Of a DNA stretch of 64,000 nucleotides, positions 1 through 8,592 are shown one piece after another. The stretch is from Pseudomonadota bacterium (lineage in GTDB: Bacteria; Pseudomonadota; Alphaproteobacteria; Sphingomonadales; Sphingomonadaceae). Within the stretch, counting starts at the first letter, position 1. Every line of letters starts with the position of its first letter. Below the pieces are notes generated by a model that did no database searches, was not told the DNA's origin, and saw nothing but the letters and a program-made list of their open reading frames with translations. The translations under genes and the position numbers were made by a program. The stretch spans positions 33,654 to 97,653 of the forward strand of contig JAEXFD010000035.1 in assembly GCA_023400405.1 (NCBI GenBank). Reading direction: 5' to 3'.

Positions 1-1528
1 AGTGCGCGGCCCCCATGGCGACGGCGCGGGTCGGGCGCGGGGTCAGCCAGATGATCATCGCCGCCGCGGCGAAGACGATCGCGGAGATCAGGAAGATGTG
101 GCTGGTCGCCAGCGCGAAGGCCTCCTTGTCGACCAGCTGGACGATCACCGCGCGCGCCTGATCGAGCGAGAAGCCCTGTCCGGCCAACGCATTCACCGTG
201 CCGTCGCTGTTGAGCCTGGAGGCGATCTCGCTCCGCGCCACGCGGGCGCTGTCGTCCCAGGCGGTGGTGGCGATCGAGGTGCCGATCGCGCCCGCCATGG
301 TGCGCAGGAAGCTCATCACGCCCGCCGCCGACGCGGTTTCCTCCGGCTCCACCGATCCGAGCGCGAGCGTGGTCAGCGGGATGAAGAAGAACGGCATGCC
401 GATGCCCTGGAGCAGCTGCGGGAAGGCCAGGCTCCAGAAATCGGCCTGGCTATTCCAATGCACGCGCAGCAGCGAGGTGAAGCCGAGCCACATGATGCCG
501 AAACAGACCAGCGCGCGCGGATCGGCCTTGGTGCTGAGCTTGGCGACGATCGGCGACATGATCACCGCCGCCACGCCGGTGAACGCCGTGGCATAGCCCG
601 CATAGGTCGCGGTGTAACCCATGCTCGTCTGCAGCCATTGCGGGATGATCACGGCCGAGGCGAAGAAGGTCCCGAAGGCGAAGGACAGCGAGGCGACCGA
701 AACGGTGAAGCCCCGGTGCCGGAAGACGCGCAGATCGACGATCGGCTGGTCCTCGGTCACTTCCCAGGCGAGGAAGACCAGCAGGCCGACAAAGGCGGTG
801 ATGCCGAGCATCACGATCGTGCGATCGTTGAACCAGTCATGCTCGCGGCCGAGATCGAGCATGATCTGCAGCGCCCCGATCCACAGCACCATCAGCATCA
901 GGCCGATGCGATCGACGGGGAGCCTCTCCGTCGGCGTCTCGACCCGGGAGAGCAGACGCAGCGCCCCGAACCCGCAGATCGCGGCGACGGGGATGTTGAT
1001 GAAGAAGATCCAGTGCCACGACCAGCTGTCCGAGATCGTGCCACCCAGGATCGGGCCGAGGATCGGCGCGACGACGGTGGTCATCGCCCAGACGCCCATG
1101 GCCTGGGCGCGCTGCTGGGGCGGGAAGATGCGCATCAGCAGCGTCTGGCTGAGCGGCATCAGCGGCCCGCCGCACAGGCCCTGGCCGATCCGGCAGGCGA
1201 CGAGCATGCCGAGCGTGGTCGACAGGCCGCACAGCACCGAGAAGACGCCGAAGCCGATCATCCCGAAGGTGAACGTGCGCACCGTGCCGAAGCGCCCCGC
1301 GAGCCAGCCGGTCAGCGGCACGCACACCGCTTCCGCCACGGCATAGGAAGTGATGATCCACGTCCCCTGGCTGCCCGAAATGCCCAGGCTGCCGGCGATG
1401 TGCGGCACCGAGACGTTGGCGATGGTGGTGTCGAGCACCACCATGAAGTTGGAGAGCGCGAGCACCGCGCCCGCCAGGATCAGCGACATGCCTTTCAGCG
1501 GCGCCAGTTCCTCGGCCTTGCCGTTCAT
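1..1528 (-). CDS. DHA2-family MFS multidrug efflux pump (EmrB-like), C-terminus cut by window edge
   Basis: Inner-membrane drug:H+ antiporter and last gene of a three-gene efflux operon. Read on the complement from ATG at 1528, the N-terminus (MNGKAEELAPLKG) is followed by a first helix and the DHA2 signature around residues 35-55 (VVLDTTIANVSVPHIAG). Then come many hydrophobic segments and the loop GRFGTVRTF typical of MFS motif A. About 509 residues are visible, so nearly the whole of a roughly 510-530-residue family member is here and only the last residues are missing. It starts 11 bp after the adaptor gene, so the pump, adaptor and outer-membrane factor should be one tripartite complex. 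The substrate is not readable from sequence. Confidence 0.93.
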   Translation of the reverse strand, partial: MNGKAEELAPLKGMSLILAGAVLALSNFMVVLDTTIANVSVPHIAGSLGISGSQGTWIITSYAVAEAVCVPLTGWLAGRFGTVRTFTFGMIGFGVFSVLCGLSTTLGMLVACRIGQGLCGGPLMPLSQTLLMRIFPPQQRAQAMGVWAMTTVVAPILGPILGGTISDSWSWHWIFFINIPVAAICGFGALRLLSRVETPTERLPVDRIGLMLMVLWIGALQIMLDLGREHDWFNDRTIVMLGITAFVGLLVFLAWEVTEDQPIVDLRVFRHRGFTVSVASLSFAFGTFFASAVIIPQWLQTSMGYTATYAGYATAFTGVAAVIMSPIVAKLSTKADPRALVCFGIMWLGFTSLLRVHWNSQADFWSLAFPQLLQGIGMPFFFIPLTTLALGSVEPEETASAAGVMSFLRTMAGAIGTSIATTAWDDSARVARSEIASRLNSDGTVNALAGQGFSLDQARAVIVQLVDKEAFALATSHIFLISAIVFAAAAMIIWLTPRPTRAVAMGAAH

Positions 1529-1539
1529 GGCCTCAGTCC

Positions 1540-2688
1540 TCAGCGCTTAGAGACGTCGATCTCGGCGTCCATGGAGAGGCCGACGCGCAGCGGGTGCTCG
1601 GCAAGCTCCTTCGGATCGAGCTGCACCCGCACCGGCAGGCGCTGGACCACCTTGATCCAGTTGCCCGTGGCGTTCTGCGCCGGGATCAGCGCGAAGGACG
1701 ATCCGGTGCCGCCCGACAGGCCGATCACCTTGCCATGATATTCGACCCCGCCGCCGTAAAGGTCGGACTTGAGCGTTACCGGCTGGCCGACCTTCACCTT
1801 GGTGAGCTGGCCTTCCTTGAAGTTCGCATCGACATAGAGCTGGCCGACGGGGACGATCAGCATCAGCTGGGCGCCCGGGGCGACGCGCTGGCCGACCTGG
1901 ACGTTGCGCCGGGCGATCACGCCGTCGATCGGCGCGCGGATCACGGTGCGCTCCAGATCGAGCTTGGCCTGGGCGACCTTGGCCTGGGCGGCGAGCACTT
2001 CGGGCGCGGTCGCGGCGGTAGTGCCGCTGATCAGCGCGTTGTTCGCCGCGAGCTGGCCGCTGGCCGCGCCCCGGGTCGAGGCCGCCTGGGCGACGCCGGC
2101 GCGCGCCAGCTCCAGATTGGCCTTGGCCGAGGCGAAGGCATTGGTCGCCGAGGTCAGTTCCTCGCCCGACACCGCGCCATTGGGGGCGAGGCGCTGGCGC
2201 CGGGCGAGGTCGACGCGGGCCTTGTCGTAATCCGCCTGGGCGGCAACGAGCTGGGCACGGGCACGCGCGATATCGGCGTTGCGGGCATCGACCTGGGCTG
2301 CGAGCGCAGCGCTCGTCGCCGAGGTCTGGCCATATTGGCGGCGAGCCTTGGCGAGTTCGGCCTCGGCCTGGTTCAGCGCGATCCGCGCGTCGCTGTCGTC
2401 GAGGCGGATGAGCACATCCCCCTTCTTCACCGCCTGGGTATCGGAGACGGCCACGGCGGCGACCTGCGCGGCGACCATCGGAGTCACGCTCGCCGTGTCG
2501 GCGCCGACATAGGCATTGTCGGTGCTGATATAATGGCTGCCGACCAGCACATAATAGCCGCCATAGCCGAGCCCGGCGACGAGCACCGCCGCGCCGATGC
2601 CGGTCAGCAGGCGCTTGCGCAGGCTGTTGGGCTTGGCCTCGGCCTCTTCGACCTTGCCGGGATGGATTGCGGGAGCGGCATCAGCCAT
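1540..2688 (-). CDS. HlyD/EmrA-type periplasmic adaptor of efflux pump
   Basis: Membrane-fusion protein of 382 residues linking the MFS pump to the outer-membrane channel. A short cytoplasmic N-terminus is followed by one membrane anchor (about residues 27-49). Next is the EmrA-type motif STDNAYVGAD, which opens the biotinyl-lipoyl half-motif, then a long Ala-rich alpha-helical hairpin (about residues 95-210) and a beta-barrel domain with VIRAPIDGVIARRNVQVGQ. The start codon overlaps the end of the upstream outer-membrane factor gene by 8 bp, pointing to translational coupling. Length and architecture are normal for EmrA. Regulation is presumably by the TetR repressor at 4242. Confidence 0.95.
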   Translation of the reverse strand: MADAAPAIHPGKVEEAEAKPNSLRKRLLTGIGAAVLVAGLGYGGYYVLVGSHYISTDNAYVGADTASVTPMVAAQVAAVAVSDTQAVKKGDVLIRLDDSDARIALNQAEAELAKARRQYGQTSATSAALAAQVDARNADIARARAQLVAAQADYDKARVDLARRQRLAPNGAVSGEELTSATNAFASAKANLELARAGVAQAASTRGAASGQLAANNALISGTTAATAPEVLAAQAKVAQAKLDLERTVIRAPIDGVIARRNVQVGQRVAPGAQLMLIVPVGQLYVDANFKEGQLTKVKVGQPVTLKSDLYGGGVEYHGKVIGLSGGTGSSFALIPAQNATGNWIKVVQRLPVRVQLDPKELAEHPLRVGLSMDAEIDVSKR

Positions 2689-4150
2689 GGGTCGGGTCCT
2701 TGGAAGCGGCCGCGGCCGCGGTGTCGTTGGAGAAGCCCCCGCCCAGCGCGCGGACGAGCTGGACGTCGAGGGTGAAGGCGCGCGCTTCGAGATCGGCGAC
2801 GGCCTGGCGGTTGGTGAGCACGCGCTCCTCGGCGGTCAGCACGTCGAGGAAGGTCGAGAGCCCACCCTCGTAACGCTGCCGGGCGATGCCATAGGCCGCC
2901 TCGGAATCGGCGAGCGCCTGGCGGCTTTCCGAAAGGCGCGTGACGAGTGCCGCGCGACTGGTCACTGCGTCGGCGACTTCGCGATAGGCGGTGGTCACGG
3001 TCGCGTCGTAATTGGCGACCGCCTCGTCATAGCTGGCCCGCGCGCCCTTATACTGGCCGGCGAGCTGGCCGCCCCGGAAGATCGGCAAGCTCAGCGCCGG
3101 CCCGACCGAGCCGAAGGTCGATCCGCTCTTGAACAAATTGCCCAGCCCCAGCGACTGGAAGCCGACCAGCGCGCTGATGTTGATCGACGGATAGAAGTCC
3201 GCGCGGGCGACCTTGATCCGGCTCGCAGCGGCCTCCACCCGGGCGCGCGCGGCGGCGATATCCGGGCGGCGGCCGATCAGATCGGTGGTGACGCCCGCGG
3301 GCAAGCCATGGACCTCGGCCGGCTCGGCGGGCAACGCGATCGCCAGGCCGCGGTCCGGCCCCTTGCCGAGCAGCGCGGCGATGCGATTGCGGGTCAGCCC
3401 GATCGCCTCGTCGGTGGCGGCGAGTTCGGCACGCGCGGTGGGCACGGCGGCATCCGCCTGTTTCGATTCGGCGCGGGTGTCCAACCCGTTGGTGACGCGG
3501 TCGCTCACCAGCTTCTGCGTCTGGAGCCGCAGGTCTAGCGCCTTGGCCTGGACCGCACGCTCGGCAGCGAGCCGGGCGAGATCGGCATAGGCGCTGGCGA
3601 TGTTGGTGGAAAGGACGAGCCGCGACTGTTCGAGCTCGATCCGCGCCGCCTCCGCTTCCGACGTCGCGGCGGCGAGGGAGGCGCGGTTCTTGCCCCACAG
3701 GTCGAGATCGAAGCTGAGATTGGCGGCGACCTGCCCGCTGTCGTTCCAGCCCTGCGGCACGAAGGCGGCGGGAATGCCGTTGTTATAGCTCTGCTTGGCC
3801 TCGCTCGCGCTCGCCTGGACGCCCACTGACGGCAGCAGCGCCGCGCCGGCCTGCTGGGCATAGGCCTGGGCAGAGCGTAGCCGCGCCGCGGCTGCGGCAA
3901 GATCGGGGGAGCCGGCCAGGCCCTCGGCGATCAGGCCACTGAGCTGGGCGTCGCCATAGGCGCTCCACCAGTCGTTGGCGGGCCAGCTCGACGCGTCGGC
4001 GCGGGTGCCAAGCGACTGGTCGGCAGCGTAGCTCGCCGGCCCCTGCACTTCCGGACGCGCGCCGAGATTCGGCACCGGGGCGCACGCCGAAAGCAGGGCC
4101 GTCGCCGCAGTCGCGGAGAGGAGCAGCGGGCGGGGAAAAAAGCGTGTCAT
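2681..4150 (-). CDS. NodT/TolC-family outer-membrane efflux lipoprotein
   Basis: Outer-membrane channel subunit, 489 residues, first gene of the efflux operon. The N-terminus MTRFFPRPLLLSATAATALL leads into a lipobox (LSAC), so Cys22 or so should be lipidated; this is usual for the NodT class. Two outer-membrane-efflux (OEP) repeats with long Ala-rich helices follow, including NISALVGFQSLGLGNLF in the second half. The start is fixed by the signal peptide. No Shine-Dalgarno sequence precedes it. Instead a TATAAA box lies 7 bp upstream on the minus strand (4162-4157), so the transcript may begin at or one base before the ATG. Confidence 0.94.
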   Translation of the reverse strand: MTRFFPRPLLLSATAATALLSACAPVPNLGARPEVQGPASYAADQSLGTRADASSWPANDWWSAYGDAQLSGLIAEGLAGSPDLAAAAARLRSAQAYAQQAGAALLPSVGVQASASEAKQSYNNGIPAAFVPQGWNDSGQVAANLSFDLDLWGKNRASLAAATSEAEAARIELEQSRLVLSTNIASAYADLARLAAERAVQAKALDLRLQTQKLVSDRVTNGLDTRAESKQADAAVPTARAELAATDEAIGLTRNRIAALLGKGPDRGLAIALPAEPAEVHGLPAGVTTDLIGRRPDIAAARARVEAAASRIKVARADFYPSINISALVGFQSLGLGNLFKSGSTFGSVGPALSLPIFRGGQLAGQYKGARASYDEAVANYDATVTTAYREVADAVTSRAALVTRLSESRQALADSEAAYGIARQRYEGGLSTFLDVLTAEERVLTNRQAVADLEARAFTLDVQLVRALGGGFSNDTAAAAASKDPTHG

Positions 4151-4162
4151 AAAATTTTTATA

Positions 4163-4180
4163 CCGTACTGTCTGGTACGG
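4163..4180. promoter_or_regulatory. TetR operator 1 (efflux-proximal), CCGTAC-N6-GTACGG
   Basis: Perfect inverted repeat with 6-bp arms CCGTAC and GTACGG and a 6-bp spacer, immediately upstream of the TATAAA box of the efflux operon. The same arms and spacer recur at 4223-4238, so this is most likely a binding site of the adjacent TetR repressor. The assignment to TetR is inference from position and pairing. Confidence 0.75.
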
Positions 4181-4207
4181 CGGCGCAAATGGGCGCGCCC
4201 GGCCATC

Positions 4208-4238
4208 TTGTCAAGTCAAAATCGTACCCTATAGTACG
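4208..4238 (+). promoter_or_regulatory. tetR promoter with operator 2 (CGTAC-N6-GTACG) over the -10
   Basis: TTGTCA (4208-4213) and TATAGT (4230-4235) are 16 bp apart and each differs from the sigma-70 consensus at one position. The -10 lies inside the second operator, CGTAC (4223-4227) and GTACG (4234-4238) with 6 bp between, so repressor binding would block this promoter. Transcription would start about base 4242, which is the A of the tetR ATG, suggesting a leaderless autoregulated mRNA. Confidence 0.7.
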
Positions 4239-4241
4239 GTT

Positions 4242-4895
4242 ATGAAAAAGGTCATGGAGAGGGCGCTCGGCAAGCGCGAGGCGCGCAAGCAGGATCGCCG
4301 CGAGGCGATCCTCGCCATCGCCAAGCGCACCTTTCTCGAACATGGCTATTCGGGCACGTCGATGTCGGCGATCTCTTCCGAACTCGGCGGCTCCAAGGGC
4401 ACCTTGTGGAGCTATTTCCCGTCGAAGGAAGAGCTGTTCGGCGCCGTGCTCGACGAAGCGACCGTCGCCTATCGCCAGCAGCTTGCCGACCTGCTCGTCC
4501 CGAGCGACGATCTGCGCGCGACGATCGTCAAGTTCTGTCTCGATTTCGTCGCCAAGATCACCTCGCCGGAAGCGTTGCGGCTCCATCGGCTGGTGGCGGC
4601 GGAGGCCAATCGCTTCCCGCAACTGGGGCAAATCTTCTACCGCCGCGCCCCCCAGCCCACGCTGGAACTGCTCGCCAAGCTGATCGATGGCGAGATGGCG
4701 ACGGGAAGGCTCCGGCGCGACGATCCCAGGCGCGCGGCGCGCGTGCTCGCGAGCCTGTGCACGGGTGCCACGCAACAGCGGATGCTCTGGGGGCAGGAAC
4801 TCAGCGCCGAGGAGCGCGACGAGGAAGCCATCGCCGCCGCCGACATCTTCCTGCGCGCCTATGCGGCGGAGGACCGCTCGGCGGCCAGGGAATAG
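4242..4895 (+). CDS. TetR/AcrR-family transcriptional repressor of the efflux operon
   Basis: DNA-binding repressor of 217 residues, divergent from the efflux operon. Residues about 14-65 form the TetR helix-turn-helix, with FLEHGYSGTSMSAISSEL followed by the recognition helix region GGSKGTLWSYFPSKEELF. The rest is an all-helical ligand domain, TetR_C type, resembling AcrR-like regulators. The ATG at 4242 has no ribosome-binding site and sits at the predicted transcription start. An in-frame ATG at 4254 is an alternative start. Two identical-type operators flank the divergent promoters. The inducing ligand is unknown. Confidence 0.93.
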   Translation: MKKVMERALGKREARKQDRREAILAIAKRTFLEHGYSGTSMSAISSELGGSKGTLWSYFPSKEELFGAVLDEATVAYRQQLADLLVPSDDLRATIVKFCLDFVAKITSPEALRLHRLVAAEANRFPQLGQIFYRRAPQPTLELLAKLIDGEMATGRLRRDDPRRAARVLASLCTGATQQRMLWGQELSAEERDEEAIAAADIFLRAYAAEDRSAARE

Positions 4896-4967
4896 TCGCC
4901 CCTACTTGCGCGTATACCGGATATGTTTCGCTCGAACCCGCTTGCCCAGGAAGGCCAGGAAAAGCCG

Positions 4968-5726
4968 ATGCCGGCCAGGCGCGAGGGCGGGCCGAGCCTG
5001 CTCGCGTCGATCCACGATGTCGGCCCGAGATCGGAAGCCGCGGTGGACCGGCTTGCGGACCTCTTCATGGCCCAGATCGGCAAGCCCCGTTATGCGATGC
5101 TGGTGGTCCCCGACCATTGGGGGGAAGCCCCGATCGTTCCCGGCAGCCCGTTCGCGACGCGGCTGCGCGCCTGGTCCGATCTCGGCATCGAGATTTTCCT
5201 CCATGGCTGGTTCCACAAGGACGCCGCTACCCATCGGGGCGCAGGGGATCGCTTCCGCGCGAAGCACATGACCGCGGGGGAAGGCGAATTTCTGGGGCTC
5301 GACTATGCCAGCGCGCGCGATCGGATGGAGCGCGGAAAGGCGCTGATCGAGGACGTGATCGGTCGCCCGGTGCTGGGCTTCGTCGCGCCTGCCTGGCTCT
5401 ACGGTGACGGCGCGCGCGCCGCGGCGCGCGATTGCGGCTTCCGGCTGGCGGAGGATCATCTGCGCGTCTGGTCGCCGGCCCGGGGCGATCAGGTTCTCGC
5501 GCGCGGCCCGGTGATCACCTGGGCCAGCCGCAGCCGCGGCCGGATCGCCTCGTCGCTCGCGGTGGCCGCGCTCGCCCGCGCGCTGCTGCCCAGGCGTCCG
5601 GCGATGCGGCTGGGCGTCCATCCCGGCGATGTCGGCGTGCCGGCGCTTCTCGCCAGCATCGAAAAGACACTGGCCGCACTGTCCCGCGGAGGGCGATTCG
5701 GCCGCTATGAGGAATTGCTCGGCTGA
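4968..5726 (+). CDS. DUF2334 polysaccharide deacetylase-like protein
   Basis: Predicted NodB-fold carbohydrate deacetylase or related hydrolase, about 252 residues. The family motif SIHDVGP near the N-terminus supplies the Asp of the metal/catalytic site. The strand FLHGWFHKD carries the usual His pair, and VLGFVAPAWLYGDGA corresponds to the (F/R)APxW motif. I chose ATG 4968 because AGGA lies 7 bp upstream. An earlier in-frame ATG at 4923 lacks such a site. The stop overlaps the glycosyltransferase start (ATGA-type overlap at 5726), so the pair is cotranslated and probably modifies the same glycan. Substrate not known. Confidence 0.85.
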   Translation: MPARREGGPSLLASIHDVGPRSEAAVDRLADLFMAQIGKPRYAMLVVPDHWGEAPIVPGSPFATRLRAWSDLGIEIFLHGWFHKDAATHRGAGDRFRAKHMTAGEGEFLGLDYASARDRMERGKALIEDVIGRPVLGFVAPAWLYGDGARAAARDCGFRLAEDHLRVWSPARGDQVLARGPVITWASRSRGRIASSLAVAALARALLPRRPAMRLGVHPGDVGVPALLASIEKTLAALSRGGRFGRYEELLG

Positions 5727-6895
5727 TGCGTATCGTCGACGTGTGCGCGTTCTACTCGCCCCAGGGCGGCGGGGTGAAGACCTATATCCGCCAGAAGATG
5801 GAGAGCGGGCCGCGGCTCGGCCACGAGATCGTCGTGATCGCGCCCGGTCCCCGTGACGAGATCGTGGAAAGCCGGCGGGGGGCGAAGCTCGTCACGCTCG
5901 CGGCCCCGGCGCTGCCGCTCGACCGGCGTTATCGCTATTTCGACGACGAGCCCCGGCTCCACGAAGCGCTCGATCGCTGGGCGCCCGACGTGGTCGAGGC
6001 ATCCTCGCCTTGGGGCAGCGCCTCGATGGTCGCGCGTTGGCCCGGACAGGCCTTGCGATCACTGGTGATGCACGCGGATCCGCTGGCCACCTATGCCTAT
6101 CGCTGGTTCGGCAAGCTCGTGCCGCGCGAGACCATCGATTGGGGATTCGCGCCCTTCTGGGATCATCTGCGCCGGCTCGACGACGGTTTCGACCTGATCG
6201 TCACCGCCGGCGCCGGCCTGCGCCAACGCTTGACGGCCGGCGGGCTGGGCAAGGTCGTGACGGTGCCGATGGGCGTCGAGCCGCGAACCTTCTCGCCGGC
6301 CTTGCGCGACGAGCGCCTGCGGGCGGAACTCCTCGCCCAATGCCAGTTGCCGCCCGAGGCGACGCTGCTGATCGGCGTGGGCCGGATGGCGGCCGAAAAG
6401 CGCCTGCCCATGGTCGTCCAGGCCGTCGCCGCCGCCGCGGGCCACGTGCCCATCGGCCTGGTGTTGTTCGGCGCAGGCAAGCTGCGCGGCAAGGTGATCC
6501 GCGCGATCGGCGACAATCCGCACATCCGTCTGTTCGAACCGGTGAGCGACCGCGACCAGTTCGCGCGCCTCCTCGCGAGCGCCGATGCGCTGGTCCATGG
6601 CTGCGAGGCGGAGACCTTCTGCATGGCCGCCGCGGAGGCGCGTTCGAGCGGCCTGCCGCTGATCGTCCCGGACGAAGGGGGCGCGTCCGACCAGTTCGTC
6701 GAAGGCCGGGGACGGCGCTACCTTTCCGCCGACGGCGCGGACCTGCGCGACAAGCTGATCGATTTCGTCGCTGACCGTCCCTTCCTCCACCGGGTAAGGG
6801 CAGGCATCGACGCGGCGCGGGTCCGCACCACCGAGATGCATTTCGCAGACCTGTTCTCGATCTACGAATCCCGCGCGCTGCGCCGGGCCGCATGA
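5726..6895 (+). CDS. GT4-family glycosyltransferase (GT-B fold)
   Basis: Retaining glycosyltransferase of 389 residues. The N-terminal domain begins with a Rossmann strand and the glycine loop GGGVKTYIRQK (residues about 12-22) that binds the acceptor/nucleotide sugar. The C-terminal domain shows GVGRMAAEKRLPMVVQA and the E-x7-E motif in EAETFCMAAAEARSSGLP. Both are standard GT4 features. It overlaps the upstream deacetylase gene by one base, which suggests a shared pathway on a cell-envelope glycan or glycolipid. Sugar donor and acceptor cannot be told from the sequence. Confidence 0.92.
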   Translation: MRIVDVCAFYSPQGGGVKTYIRQKMESGPRLGHEIVVIAPGPRDEIVESRRGAKLVTLAAPALPLDRRYRYFDDEPRLHEALDRWAPDVVEASSPWGSASMVARWPGQALRSLVMHADPLATYAYRWFGKLVPRETIDWGFAPFWDHLRRLDDGFDLIVTAGAGLRQRLTAGGLGKVVTVPMGVEPRTFSPALRDERLRAELLAQCQLPPEATLLIGVGRMAAEKRLPMVVQAVAAAAGHVPIGLVLFGAGKLRGKVIRAIGDNPHIRLFEPVSDRDQFARLLASADALVHGCEAETFCMAAAEARSSGLPLIVPDEGGASDQFVEGRGRRYLSADGADLRDKLIDFVADRPFLHRVRAGIDAARVRTTEMHFADLFSIYESRALRRAA

Positions 6896-6943
6896 TGGGG
6901 ACGGAATCGTGAAGGTCGGACTGCGCAACCTCGCGACGAACCC

Positions 6944-7483
6944 ATGCGCCGGCTGAAATCGCAAAAGGACGCGGCGATCGAGAGCGATCTCGCGGCCATG
7001 CGGCGCTACGCGCTCTCGCTGGCGCGCGATCAGCCCGATGCCGACGATGTCGTCCAGGAAGCATTGATCCGCGCGATCGAGCGACGGCAGACCTTCGATC
7101 CCGGCCGCAGCCGGCGGCGCTGGCTGCTCTCGATCGTGCACAACGTGTTCGTCTCGGCGAAGCGGCGCGAGGCCGTCGAAGCGCGCCACAGCGACGGACT
7201 GGCCGAAGCGATGCTGTCACAGATCGAAGCCGAGCAGTTCCGGCACGCGCGGCTCGCCCAGATCGCCAGCGCGTTCGCCGCCCTTTCGGACCAGCATCGC
7301 GCCGTGCTCCACCTCATCGCCGTGGAGGAGTGCAGCTACCAGGAGGCGGCGGACATTCTAGGCGTGCCGATCGGCACCGTGATGTCGCGGCTCTCGCGCG
7401 CCAGAGCGAACCTCAAGGCACTCGAGCAGGAAAGCCCCGAAAGATCGAAGAATCTTCGGATCGTGGGAGGACGGGATGACTGA
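6944..7483 (+). CDS. ECF-type RNA polymerase sigma factor
   Basis: Extracytoplasmic-function sigma factor, 179 residues. Region 2 (about residues 12-72) contains the core-binding and -10 recognition helix DADDVVQEALIRAIERR. Region 4 (about 112-165) contains ECSYQEAADILGVPIGTV and the helix MSRLSRARANLK. The next gene overlaps by 8 bp and encodes a membrane anti-sigma factor, the usual arrangement for post-translational control. Start ATG 6944 begins MRRLKSQKDAA; no strong ribosome-binding site is visible. The regulon cannot be read from this window and no duplicated ECF-type promoter was found upstream. Confidence 0.92.
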   Translation: MRRLKSQKDAAIESDLAAMRRYALSLARDQPDADDVVQEALIRAIERRQTFDPGRSRRRWLLSIVHNVFVSAKRREAVEARHSDGLAEAMLSQIEAEQFRHARLAQIASAFAALSDQHRAVLHLIAVEECSYQEAADILGVPIGTVMSRLSRARANLKALEQESPERSKNLRIVGGRDD

Positions 7484-8192
7484 AACGCCGACGGAATTCG
7501 ATATCCACGCCTATATCGATGGCGAACTCGACGTCGCGGATCGCTTCGCAGTCGAGGCGCATCTTGCCGAGCACCCGGAGCGCGCCGCCCGGGTGATGAG
7601 CGAACTCTGCGCGCGCACCGGCCTCCGATTGCTGACCCGGGGCGCGGCAGCACCTTGCCCCCGGTTGATCGCCCAGAGCGAAGCGTTGGCCCGGCGCCGC
7701 CCGACCAGGCTCTGGCGCAGCGCGATACCGGCCGGCGCCCTCTCGATTGCGGTGGCGTGCACGGGCCTGTGGTTCTGGACGGCGCGCCCGCCCGCCTATG
7801 TCGATGCGGCGCTGGCGTCGCACCGCATCGCCCTCATGCGCGCGAACATGGCTTCCCAACTCGAAACGCCCGAACTGAACGTGCGCGAAATCCTCGCCAA
7901 TACGCGCATTCGCCTGCCGGCGCTGCCGGCCGACTGGCGGATCACCGATGTCCAGCTCTTTCCAGGCAACGGCGAGCCCGCGCTTCTGATCGCCGCCCGC
8001 ACAGGAACGGGCGAGCGATTGACCCTCTTCGCGATCCGCAAGCGCAGCGGCGCGCCGGACGTGCCCGATACGGTGCAGGAAGACGGTCATTCCGTCGCCT
8101 ACTGGCGAAACGGCGAGATGTCCTATGCGCTGGTCGGCGAGGAAGACCCACGCCGTCTCGATCGAGTCGCGGAGGGGCTGGACCGGTCCTGA
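7476..8192 (+). CDS. Membrane-anchored anti-sigma factor
   Basis: Partner of the preceding sigma factor, 238 residues. The cytoplasmic N-terminus (residues 1-55) begins FDIHAYIDGELDVADR, the anti-sigma-domain pattern of an (D/N)AYxDGEL motif followed by a two-helix bundle with HLAEHPERAARV. A single membrane helix spans about residues 82-103. The remaining 135 residues are periplasmic and end in a region that looks like a sensor domain without recognised enzyme motifs. The classic His-x3-Cys-x2-Cys zinc motif is not complete; only isolated cysteines (C45, C61) are present. Overlap with the sigma gene supports coupled translation. Confidence 0.87.
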   Translation: MTETPTEFDIHAYIDGELDVADRFAVEAHLAEHPERAARVMSELCARTGLRLLTRGAAAPCPRLIAQSEALARRRPTRLWRSAIPAGALSIAVACTGLWFWTARPPAYVDAALASHRIALMRANMASQLETPELNVREILANTRIRLPALPADWRITDVQLFPGNGEPALLIAARTGTGERLTLFAIRKRSGAPDVPDTVQEDGHSVAYWRNGEMSYALVGEEDPRRLDRVAEGLDRS

Positions 8193-8315
8193 AGCGGGAG
8201 GATGGTTCTCGTCGCCAGGGACCGTCCGACCTCGCGCCTTGCGGCGTCGGGCCGCGGGCCGAGCAGCCGGCATCACGGCGGAGTCTTTGCCGCTCCCTCG
8301 AAACAGGATTGGAGA

Positions 8316-8391
8316 TGGTGCCGCGTACAGGACTCGAACCTGTGACCCCCGCATTACGAATGCGATGCTCTACCAGCTGAGCTAACGCGGC
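8316..8391 (-). tRNA. tRNA-Thr (anticodon CGT)
   Basis: The complement folds into a full cloverleaf of 76 nt. The acceptor stem is GCCGCGT/ACGCGGC, the D arm GCTC/GAGC, and the anticodon stem TCGCA/TGCGG with loop TTCGTAA giving anticodon CGT. The T arm contains GGTTCGAGTCC, and the 3' CCA is encoded. It reads ACG threonine codons. It stands alone between the anti-sigma gene and the PAS gene, with no integrase beside it. Confidence 0.97.
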
Positions 8392-8592
8392 ACTGTTCGG
8401 GGCGCTGCCCCCCGGGGAGCGGCGCGCTTACCAGCATCGTTCCTAGCTGACAAGCGTTGCGAAAGGCTTGCCGCGGATCGGACGGTATTGCGGAGGACTA
8501 CGGAGGGCGCGTCGGCTTTACGGGTCGTTTACCACAAGCGGTGCACAAGCGGCCGGATCGTAACGGGGCAGTCGCCCGAGTGGAGCACGCGC

